Part shown: positions 1 through 5,677 of the stretch, piece by piece | Numbering within the stretch: the stretch's first letter is position 1 | Layout: every line of letters begins with the position of its first letter | Assembly: GCA_029777215.1 (NCBI GenBank) | Contig: JAKOSQ010000040.1 | Location: forward strand, 1-8,639 | Length of the DNA stretch: 8,639 nucleotides | DNA from: Bacillota bacterium | GTDB lineage: Bacteria > Bacillota > Clostridia > Oscillospirales > Oscillospiraceae | Direction: 5' to 3' | Program-made: the position numbers and the translations under genes | The notes under the pieces: model-generated | Database searches by the model: none | What the model saw: the letters and a program-made list of their open reading frames with translations, nothing else | Told to the model about the DNA's origin: nothing

Positions 1-562
1 TCGCGCTGCCGACGGCGTACACTGCCGGGACGGTCACGGTCGCGCGCCGCTCGCCGCCCGGGACCTCGCGCGCCACGCGCACCCCGCCGTCCGCGAGCGA
101 CAGATCGGTGACGTCCGCAAGGCAGGGGAAGCCGAGCCTTTGCGCGAGGCGGTAGGGCGTCATACTCCCGCCCTCGGCGCTCTGCGCGCCGCAGACCACG
201 AGGTCGAATTTTTCGCCGGAAAAGGCCGAAAAAAGGGCCGCGCTGACCGTTTCCGGCCGGAAGTTGTCCGTCCCCGGCGCTTCAACGCGCACGACGCGGT
301 CGACACCCAACGCGTAGAGCTGCCGGGCAAAGGCGGCTGGTGTGGCGTTTGACACCGTCGCCGCCGTGATCCGGACGCTCTCGCCGCGCTTTTGTCCCTC
401 GTCCCGCAGACGCAGAGCGAGCTCGAGCGCGGCCTCGTCGTAACAGCCGGGGCCGTGGGGGACGTAGGACGTGTCCGGCCCGGAAAGTTCGGCGGCGGCC
501 CAGTCCTTTTCGACCACCTTGTCGTAGTCGGGTGAAATTTTAAAGCAGCAGAGAATGTTCAT
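1..562 (-). CDS. etfB: Electron transfer flavoprotein beta subunit (EtfB/FixA family, YgcR-type), partial
   Basis: Open frame of 187 codons from an ATG at 562, running off the left edge; the usual EtfB has about 255-260 residues, so roughly the last quarter is missing. Visible hallmarks are the N-terminal strand with an FK-x-x-PD motif (residues 7-12), a DEAALELALRLRDEG helix (42-56), an ALGVDR motif (84-89) and the nucleotide-binding segment with GAQS (125-128) followed by LAQRLGFPC (139-147). Etf beta pairs with Etf alpha in the cytoplasm to carry electrons between flavoprotein dehydrogenases and NAD, ferredoxin or quinone. The usual acidic DGDT-like stretch after GxQ is replaced by SAEGG, and an EKDW...SGPD stretch (18-30) resembles, from memory, E. 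coli YgcR, a divergent Etf beta. Ribosome binding site GGAGA lies 6 nt before the ATG. A 202 bp gap with hairpins separates it from the kinase gene, so it may be expressed at a different level. The family is near certain; the YgcR subtype is an inference. Confidence 0.9.
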   Translation of the reverse strand, partial: MNILCCFKISPDYDKVVEKDWAAAELSGPDTSYVPHGPGCYDEAALELALRLRDEGQKRGESVRITAATVSNATPAAFARQLYALGVDRVVRVEAPGTDNFRPETVSAALFSAFSGEKFDLVVCGAQSAEGGSMTPYRLAQRLGFPCLADVTDLSLADGGVRVAREVPGGERRATVTVPAVYAVGSA

Positions 563-622
563 GCCTGTTCTCCATCTTTCGCCGCGCAGTTGACCGCGTT
601 TGGCCGATATGAGGCGATAAAA

Positions 623-652
623 TTCCCGCAAAGTCGGAAGACTCTGCGGGAA
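623..652 (-). terminator. Second hairpin before etfB (13 bp stem, TTCC loop)
   Basis: On the minus strand the arms TTCCCGCAGAGTC and GACTTTGCGGGAA form a 13 bp stem with one G-T wobble around a TTCC loop. The stem is followed by only four Ts then A (622-618), so as a terminator it is mediocre. It sits 60 nt upstream of the etfB start and directly after the T-tract of the first hairpin. Its 3' arm can alternatively pair with loop bases of the first hairpin. Either a second terminator, an mRNA-stability stem protecting the etf message, or half of an attenuator. Confidence 0.5.
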
Positions 653-655
653 AAA

Positions 656-722
656 AGCGAAGGAACTCCGTTTGCGCAGTTTTCCGCTTGCGGGAAACGG
701 AGCAACAAGGTTTTTCTTCGCT
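656..722 (-). terminator. Hairpin and T-tract after the kinase gene: terminator or attenuator
   Basis: Read on the minus strand, the outer arms AGCGAAG (722-716) and CTTCGCT (662-656) and the inner arms CTCCGTTT (702-695) and AAACGGAG (673-666) are perfect complements. They are joined by an asymmetric internal loop of 13 and 3 nt. A run of Ts (656-651) follows directly, as in an intrinsic terminator. It begins 43 nt after the kinase stop codon. The large apical loop and the internal loop make it weaker than a textbook terminator, which would fit partial read-through into etfB. Confidence 0.55.
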
Positions 723-764
723 GTGGCCGCGCCGCCGATTGCCGCAGATATGATACACCGTTAC

Positions 765-2330
765 TTATTTTTTGTCCAGTCCGTACTTCCGGCACTCCTC
801 GTCCGCAATGTGGTAGAGCGGCAGCAGGCGGGCAAAGACGCGGTTGAAAATGCGGCGGTTCATGTGGTCGTAAAATTCGTGCAGGCGCAGGTCCGGCTCG
901 TAGCGGTAAGTCTCCTGTACCATCGCGGCGCAGGCCTCCTCATAGCTCCCGAAGAACCCGAGCGCCTTGAAGGCAACCATCGCGGAGCCGACGCCGCAGG
1001 CCTCGTGCGTCTGCGTGCGCACAACCGGGAGGCCGAACATGTCCGCCGTGATCTGGCAGATCTCGGCGCTCTGCGAGCCGCCGCCCGCGACATAGAGCGT
1101 CTTGATTTTCACCTTCGCGCGCTTTTCCATCTTGCGCATGCCGGTGTAGAGGCAGTGGTTGATGCCCTCGATGATTGCGCGGTAGAGGTGAACGCGGGTG
1201 TGCACGTCTGAAAGGCCGATCGCCGCGCCCTTGGCGAAGGGCATGTTCGTGTCGGCGGTGAAGTAGGGCTGCAGCATGAGGCCGTTGCAGCCGGCGGGGA
1301 CCTCGTGCAAACGGCGGTTTAAAAGCTCCTCGGCGGAAACGCCGGTGCGCTCGGCCTCCATGCACTCCTTGGCGGCAAACTCGCGCTTGAACCACGAAAC
1401 CAGCCAGTAGCCGCGCAGGACCTCCTTTTCCGGCGTCCAGCGTCCGTCCACGACGGAGCAATAGGGCGGCATGAAAGGTTCCGGCTCGACGTAGCGGTCG
1501 AGGGAAAATTCGATCGTCGCAGTCGTGCCGAAGCTGATGGCGGCCTTGTCGTTCGAGATGACGGAAAGGCCCAGCGTCTCGCAGTTTTTGTCGGAGCCGG
1601 TGGCGATGAGCGGGATGCCGGCGGGGATGCCGGTCGCGCGCGAGGCTTCTTCCGTGACGCCGCCCATGACGGTTTCGGGCTTGACAAGCTCAAAGAGCTG
1701 GTCGTCGCTGACGTCGAAGATGCAGCGGGCGGGATTGCTTTTCGTCATCCACGTCCGTGTCTTGTTGTCAAAGGGGATGCGGCCGCAGCAGCTCGCGTCC
1801 GCGTCGGCCAATCTGCCGCACATTTTGTAGCAGAGGTAGGTCGAAAGCTGCACAAAGTGCGCGGTCTTAGCCCAGACCTCGGGTTCGTTTTCCTTGATCC
1901 AGTTGCAGGCGGCGGCTTTGCGCTGGAGCTGCACGGTGCCGGTCATGCCGATCACGCGGAAAGCCGCGCGCAGATGCAGCGGCAGCGGTTTTTCGCACTT
2001 CGCCTGCCGGTTGTCGAGCCAGACGATCGCGTCGCGCAGGGGCTTGCCATCCTTGTCGAGGCAGACGCTCGTGGCGCGGATGGTTGTGACCGTGACGGCC
2101 TTAACGTCGTTCCAGCGCGCGCCGGAGGCGTCCCTGAGCTCGCGCGCGCAGTCGCAGATCGTTTCCCAGTAGAAGTCCGGGCGCTGCTCCGCCCAGCCGG
2201 GGTTGAGCGAATAGTAGGGCTGCTGATACTGCCGCTGCGCTTTGAAAAGAATGTTGCCGGCGAGGTCGACGAGCACGCCGCGCGCGCTCTGCGTGCCGAC
2301 GTCAAAGGTGAGGACGAGTGCTCTGTCCAT
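765..2330 (-). CDS. FGGY-family carbohydrate/polyol kinase (YgcE/xylulokinase-like)
   Basis: This 521-residue protein is slightly longer than typical glycerol or xylulose kinases (about 485-500). It shows the two-lobed actin-fold kinase signature: first phosphate loop FDVGTQSARG (9-18), substrate-lobe segment ending AIVWLDNRQ (101-109), second-lobe GSDKNCETLG (245-254) with D247 as likely catalytic base, a SFGTTATIEF strand (266-275), and the ATP-site segment AGGGSQSAEICQITAD (415-430) followed by EACGVGSAM (443-451). FGGY kinases transfer phosphate from ATP to a sugar or polyol hydroxyl in the cytoplasm. Glycerol kinases carry an RE pair in the substrate pocket; here the aligned segment reads TTIRATSV (82-89), keeping Arg but replacing Glu with Ala, so glycerol is unlikely to be the substrate. 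Ribosome binding site AAAGGAGG lies 8 nt before the ATG and overlaps the stop codon of the preceding gene (14 nt gap), so translation is probably coupled. Exact substrate unknown; from memory it groups with the uncharacterised YgcE kinases. Confidence 0.92.
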   Translation of the reverse strand: MDRALVLTFDVGTQSARGVLVDLAGNILFKAQRQYQQPYYSLNPGWAEQRPDFYWETICDCARELRDASGARWNDVKAVTVTTIRATSVCLDKDGKPLRDAIVWLDNRQAKCEKPLPLHLRAAFRVIGMTGTVQLQRKAAACNWIKENEPEVWAKTAHFVQLSTYLCYKMCGRLADADASCCGRIPFDNKTRTWMTKSNPARCIFDVSDDQLFELVKPETVMGGVTEEASRATGIPAGIPLIATGSDKNCETLGLSVISNDKAAISFGTTATIEFSLDRYVEPEPFMPPYCSVVDGRWTPEKEVLRGYWLVSWFKREFAAKECMEAERTGVSAEELLNRRLHEVPAGCNGLMLQPYFTADTNMPFAKGAAIGLSDVHTRVHLYRAIIEGINHCLYTGMRKMEKRAKVKIKTLYVAGGGSQSAEICQITADMFGLPVVRTQTHEACGVGSAMVAFKALGFFGSYEEACAAMVQETYRYEPDLRLHEFYDHMNRRIFNRVFARLLPLYHIADEECRKYGLDKK

Positions 2331-2344
2331 GTAGCATGCCTCCT

Positions 2345-2701
2345 TTAAACGCGCAGGTCGTCGGTCGCGACGAGATCCACGCCGAAGCCCATGAAGTTCT
2401 CCGCAATCACGTCGCCGCAGGCGACCGCGTGATTGACGCGGAGGCCCGCGATCACACGCATTGCGGGCATGATTGCGTCCTTGGGAATGGCCCCGCTCGT
2501 GCGCACGGGCAGGACCGGACGGTCGGGGAAGACGGTCGCGACGCTGGTGGTCAGTGTGCGGACCGGGTTCGTGAGCTCGGCTTTGGCGTACTCCTCGCCC
2601 TTGGGGCAGCGGTTGCCCGTGACCGAGATCACCCCGTTTTCCTCCGCCGCGTGCAGCGTGCAGCCGTTGGGGCAGACGATGCAGACAAATGTTTTTTCCA
2701 T
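2345..2701 (-). CDS. DUF1667 family protein, four-cysteine redox-complex subunit
   Basis: Small protein of 118 residues, typical length for DUF1667. The N-terminus carries C7-x2-C10-P-x2-C14 and then GNRC32PKGEEYA, four cysteines able to bind an Fe-S cluster or zinc. The rest follows the family pattern: a NPVRTLTTSV stretch (about 45-54), an RTSGAIPKDAI segment (66-76), and a C-terminal ACGDVIAENFMGFGVDLVAT region. In Clostridia these proteins are commonly encoded beside a GlpA-like FAD protein and a second FAD/NAD oxidoreductase, apparently as a third subunit of an anaerobic glycerol-3-phosphate-dehydrogenase-type complex; that is exactly the neighbourhood here. I chose the ATG at 2701, 2 nt after the stop of the upstream gene, because GGGAGG lies 7 nt before it. 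An in-frame GTG at 2707 would leave only 1 nt after the ribosome binding site. The biochemical role of the family is not firmly established. Confidence 0.9.
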   Translation of the reverse strand: MEKTFVCIVCPNGCTLHAAEENGVISVTGNRCPKGEEYAKAELTNPVRTLTTSVATVFPDRPVLPVRTSGAIPKDAIMPAMRVIAGLRVNHAVACGDVIAENFMGFGVDLVATDDLRV

Positions 2702-2703
2702 GC

Positions 2704-3948
2704 TCACGCCTCCCGCAGCTCGAGCGTCACCCTGTCGCCCGGCTTCACGCGCGAGAGGTCGACCTCAATGCGCTCCATCTCGGGCGGCTTGAGCCGCTGA
2801 TATTTTTTCGTAAAGACCGTCTCGCCGTTGACGCTGACGGAAACCTGGCTCTTTTCGCGCACCTCGCGGCTGCGGAAAAAGACGACCGTCTTGCTGAGAT
2901 CTCCTGCCGTGTCGAGCCGTTCGGGGACGGCGTAGAGAAAGCCCCCGTCGGCTGTCAGCTCCGCGAGTTCTCTCGCTTTTCCGCTGTAATCCGCCGCCGC
3001 CGCGCCGGCGGAAGCGCCGCTCTCGGAGACGTAGTCGACGAGGTCGTTGACGTGCAGCGCGTTGCCGCAGACGAAGACGCCGTCGACGAGCGTTTCATAG
3101 TTCTGGTCGCAGACCGGCCCCTTGGCGCGCGGGTCGAGCGTCACACCGAGCGTCTCGGCCAGCTCGTTTTCCGGGATGAGGCCGACGGAGAGGATCAGTG
3201 TGTCGCAGTCGATCTTCTGCGCCGTGCCCGGGATGGGCTGCATTTTTTCGTCCACCTCGGAAATTTCGACGGCCTCGAGCCGCGCGTCGCCGAAGACGCG
3301 CGTGACCGTGTGGCTCACATGGAGCGGGATGCCAAAGTCATCGAGACACTGGGCGATGTTGCGCGTGAGTCCGCTCGGCGTGGACTTGGCCTCAAAAACG
3401 CCCAGAACCTCCGCGCCCTCGAGCGTCAGACGGCGGGCCATGATGAGGCCGATGTCGCCGCTGCCGAGGATAACGACCCGCTTGGCGGGCTGCTCGCCGA
3501 GGATATTGATATAGTACTGCGCGGTGCCGGCGGTGTAAACCCCCGCCGGACGCGTGCCGTGGATGCCGACCTGCTTTGCCGTCCGCTCGCGGCAGCCGGT
3601 GGAGAGCACCAGCGCCGTGCTCGTGACGGTGCGGACGCCGTCTTTCGTGACGAGTGTGATGTGGAAGACGCCGTCCTTTTTCTCGACGCGGGTGACGAAA
3701 GTCAGGAGCGTCGTTTCAATCCCCGCCGCCTCGACCATGCGGACATAGCGGCTGGCGTACTCGCAGCCGGAGAGCCGTTCGCCGAAGCGCAGCAGGCCGA
3801 AGCCGTCGTGGATGCACTGGTTCAAAATTCCGCCCATGCGCGCGGCGCGCTCGACGAGCAGGACGCGTTTTCCCTTTTCGTCGGCGGCAAGCGCGGCGGC
3901 AAGGCCCGCCGGACCCGCGCCGATGACGGTCACATCGTAATCAGCCAT
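2704..3948 (-). CDS. NAD(P)/FAD-dependent oxidoreductase, two-Rossmann type, partner of GlpA-like protein
   Basis: This 414-residue protein starts with an FAD-binding Rossmann loop, VIGAGPAGLAAA (8-19), and has a second dinucleotide loop LGSGDIG (161-167) for NAD(P). A family-typical GGILNQCIHDGFG (39-51), STGCRERT (116-123) and a late FAD motif VCGNALHVNDLVD (293-305) complete the core. The last 65 or so residues form a beta-rich tail (from about 350) common in this subgroup. The domain order is that of thioredoxin-reductase-like alpha subunits of opine, hydrogen cyanide or glycerol-3-phosphate dehydrogenase complexes. It would pass electrons between the FAD of the GlpA-like subunit and NAD or another carrier. 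No CxxC disulfide redox pair is seen. The ATG at 3948 overlaps the upstream stop codon by 8 nt and has AAGGGAGG 8 nt before it; a longer in-frame TTG start at 3975 lacks this support and adds a basic tail before the Rossmann strand. Specific substrate unknown. Confidence 0.92.
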   Translation of the reverse strand: MADYDVTVIGAGPAGLAAALAADEKGKRVLLVERAARMGGILNQCIHDGFGLLRFGERLSGCEYASRYVRMVEAAGIETTLLTFVTRVEKKDGVFHITLVTKDGVRTVTSTALVLSTGCRERTAKQVGIHGTRPAGVYTAGTAQYYINILGEQPAKRVVILGSGDIGLIMARRLTLEGAEVLGVFEAKSTPSGLTRNIAQCLDDFGIPLHVSHTVTRVFGDARLEAVEISEVDEKMQPIPGTAQKIDCDTLILSVGLIPENELAETLGVTLDPRAKGPVCDQNYETLVDGVFVCGNALHVNDLVDYVSESGASAGAAAADYSGKARELAELTADGGFLYAVPERLDTAGDLSKTVVFFRSREVREKSQVSVSVNGETVFTKKYQRLKPPEMERIEVDLSRVKPGDRVTLELREA

Positions 3949-5662
3949 TTTCCGCGCCTCCCTTCGTTTTGCCAAACAGCAGCTCGCTGCCCTCGCCCGC
4001 CTTGCGGACGGCTTCTAGCGGAATATTGCACTCCTCGGAAATGATCTTTGCGACCTGCGGCCCGCAGAAGCCGCCCTGACAGCGGCCCATGCCGGGCCGG
4101 CAGCGCTTTTTGACGCCGTCGACTGTCACGCAGGGGATGGGGCGGTGCAGCGCGTCGACGATCTCGCCCCGGCTGATCTCCTCGCAGCGGCAAACGATCT
4201 CGCCGTAGGCCGGGTTCTTTTCAATGTAGGCCGCGCGCTCGGCGTCCGGGAGCTTCGCGAGGCGCGGAATGCCCTGCCGGTGCGGGTCGAAATCCGGGTT
4301 CTTTTCGGCCTTTTTGCCCTGCGCCGTCAAAATCTCGCCGCACATCTTCGCGAGCGCCACGGCGATGGCCGGGGCCGCCGTAAGGCCCGGCGACTGGATG
4401 CCGGCGGCGTGGACGATGTTCGCGCACTTTCGGCCCTTTTCGACGATGAAGTCCTCCTCAAAGGTTGCCGCGCGCACGCCGGAAAAGTAGGTGATCGCGT
4501 CCGACTGGCGCAGGCGCTCGGTGGCGCGGCCCTGCTTTTGAAAGACCGCCGCGACGTTTTTGGCCTCGGTCGTAAAGTCCTCTTTTTTGTAAGTCTCAAA
4601 GGCATCCGGGCCGACGAGGACATTCTGGTCCACCGTGCGGATGATGCCGCCGCCCTTGGAGTGGCCCTCTTCCTTGAGCTCGCTGATGAGCGAATAGGAG
4701 GTACGGACCATGGAGACGGTCTTATGGTCCAAAATCGTGTTTGTCCCCTTGCGTGGGTGGATGGAGAAGAAGCGGTCGCCCGCCATTTTGGCGACGTCCT
4801 CGGTGAAGACGCCCGCGGCGTTGACGACGGCCCTGGGGTAGACCGTGCCTCGGTTCGTGTGGACAGCGGTAATTTTGCCGCCTTGCGTCTCCATGCCGGT
4901 GACGACAGTGTCAAAGGAGAACTTCGCCCCGTTCTGTGCGGCGTTCTCGCCGAGGGCGATCGTGAGGTTGTAGGGGCAAACGACGCCGCCGGTCGGGAAA
5001 AAGAGGCCGAGCTTCATGCCGTCGCGCAGCGCCGGCTCAAACGCCTTGAGCTTTTTTTCCGTCATCACCCGCACATTGCCGAGGCCCATGCACTTGAAAT
5101 AGAGCTTGATGAGCGGCGCGAGGGGCAGGAGCTTTTTCGAGTCGAAAACGACGGTCTGGCCGCAGCGGTCAAACTCGATGTCGAGGTCCTTCGCAAGCTG
5201 ATCGAACATGCGGTTGCCCCGGACGTTGTAGTAATGCTTTTCGCAGCCGGGCAAAAGGTCGATGCCGGGGTGGACGCAGCCGTCGTTCCGGCCCGAGGCC
5301 CCGATCGCGAGGTCGTATTCCTTTTCGACAACGAGGACGTCGAGCTTTTGCCGCATGAGCTCCCGCGCGGTCGCGGCGCCGACGACGCCGCCGCCGATGA
5401 CGAGGACGTCTGGCTTCATGCCGTCGATGGCCTTGTCGACAAGCTTCGGCGCGCGGATGGGCGGGATGGCGTCGCCCGTGAAGACGCAGTCGTTGATAAC
5501 GTGCGTCCTGCCGTATTTCTTCGCGGCGCAGAAGCCGGCGTTCACGATCTCGTCCCAGTTATCGCTCTTGCCGGTGAGGACGAGGCCGTCCTCCGTCTCG
5601 TGGACGGAGAAGGCGGCAAAGCCGTTTTTCTGCAGCCGCCGGTTGATCTTTTTGACGTTCAA
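3941..5662 (-). CDS. GlpA-like FAD-dependent oxidoreductase with BFD-type [2Fe-2S] domain and N-terminal BON-like domain
   Basis: 573 residues in three parts. Residues 1-62 resemble a BON-type small alpha/beta domain (DGLVLTG strand, an AGFCAAKKYG helix, HVINDCV strand). Residues 85-445 are a DAO-type FAD oxidoreductase: VIGGGVVGAATARE (88-101), FAD-ribose acid at VEKE (112-115), GASGRNDGCVHPG (121-133), VVNAAGVFTEDVA (279-291), HPRKGTNTILD (302-312), FSGVRAATFEEDFIVE (393-408) and AGIQSPGLTAAPAIA (420-434). Residues 487-545 are a BFD-like domain with cysteines C491, C493, C528 and C533 (CxC...GRCQGGFC). The family oxidises sn-glycerol-3-phosphate or a similar 2-hydroxy phosphate compound and passes electrons via Fe-S to partner proteins. 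The start is a TTG, 15 nt after the preceding stop, with GGGAGG 7 nt upstream; starting at the next methionine (82) would delete the extra domain. A true glycerol-3-phosphate dehydrogenase is possible but unproven; the kinase and YgcU-like neighbours suggest a related polyol phosphate. Confidence 0.92.
   Translation of the reverse strand: MNVKKINRRLQKNGFAAFSVHETEDGLVLTGKSDNWDEIVNAGFCAAKKYGRTHVINDCVFTGDAIPPIRAPKLVDKAIDGMKPDVLVIGGGVVGAATARELMRQKLDVLVVEKEYDLAIGASGRNDGCVHPGIDLLPGCEKHYYNVRGNRMFDQLAKDLDIEFDRCGQTVVFDSKKLLPLAPLIKLYFKCMGLGNVRVMTEKKLKAFEPALRDGMKLGLFFPTGGVVCPYNLTIALGENAAQNGAKFSFDTVVTGMETQGGKITAVHTNRGTVYPRAVVNAAGVFTEDVAKMAGDRFFSIHPRKGTNTILDHKTVSMVRTSYSLISELKEEGHSKGGGIIRTVDQNVLVGPDAFETYKKEDFTTEAKNVAAVFQKQGRATERLRQSDAITYFSGVRAATFEEDFIVEKGRKCANIVHAAGIQSPGLTAAPAIAVALAKMCGEILTAQGKKAEKNPDFDPHRQGIPRLAKLPDAERAAYIEKNPAYGEIVCRCEEISRGEIVDALHRPIPCVTVDGVKKRCRPGMGRCQGGFCGPQVAKIISEECNIPLEAVRKAGEGSELLFGKTKGGAENG
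3957..3964 (-). promoter_or_regulatory. Ribosome binding site fixing the start at 3948
   Basis: AAGGGAGG on the minus strand, 8 nt before the ATG at 3948 and inside the coding end of the GlpA-like gene. It supports the shorter start over the in-frame TTG at 3975 and implies translational coupling through the 8 nt overlap. Confidence 0.75.
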
Positions 5663-5669
5663 ATTCTCG

Positions 5670-5675
5670 CCTCCC
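5670..5675 (-). promoter_or_regulatory. Ribosome binding site fixing the TTG start at 5662
   Basis: GGGAGG on the minus strand, 7 nt before the TTG at 5662-5660 and directly after the TGA of the upstream gene. No ATG or GTG at comparable spacing exists, so it decides in favour of the rare TTG start and of the full N-terminal domain being translated. Confidence 0.7.
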
Positions 5676-5677
5676 GC

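Larger units (their letters stand above)
563..764 (-). other. 202 bp intercistronic gap with two hairpins
   Basis: This is the only long break inside an otherwise tightly packed gene run. It holds two strong hairpins (656-722 and 623-652), then an unstructured stretch leading to the etfB ribosome binding site. I found no convincing -35/-10 pair for etfB here, so etfB transcription probably comes from upstream, either by read-through or through an unrecognised promoter. Short open frames in the gap on either strand have no ribosome binding site and are built from the hairpin arms. Confidence 0.6.

Noticed and set aside
672..1211. Plus-strand open frame spanning the hairpin gap and the kinase 3' end
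   Set aside because: Begins inside the inverted repeat without a ribosome binding site and then shadows the kinase gene.
765..2330. Calling the kinase glycerol kinase (glpK)
   Set aside because: The glycerol-contacting Glu is replaced and overall motifs sit closer to YgcE/xylulokinase-type FGGY kinases, although the GlpA-like neighbour makes the idea tempting.
2702..2707. GTG start at 2707 for the DUF1667 gene
   Set aside because: It would lie 1 nt from the ribosome binding site; the ATG at 2701 has a 7 nt spacing.
3949..3975. TTG start at 3975 for the FAD/NAD oxidoreductase
   Set aside because: The ATG at 3948 has a well-spaced AAGGGAGG and puts the Rossmann strand at residue 5, as usual.
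2689..4044. 451-codon plus-strand open frame opposite the FAD/NAD oxidoreductase
   Set aside because: Antisense shadow created by GC-biased third positions; no recognisable motif, and it overlaps two real genes completely.
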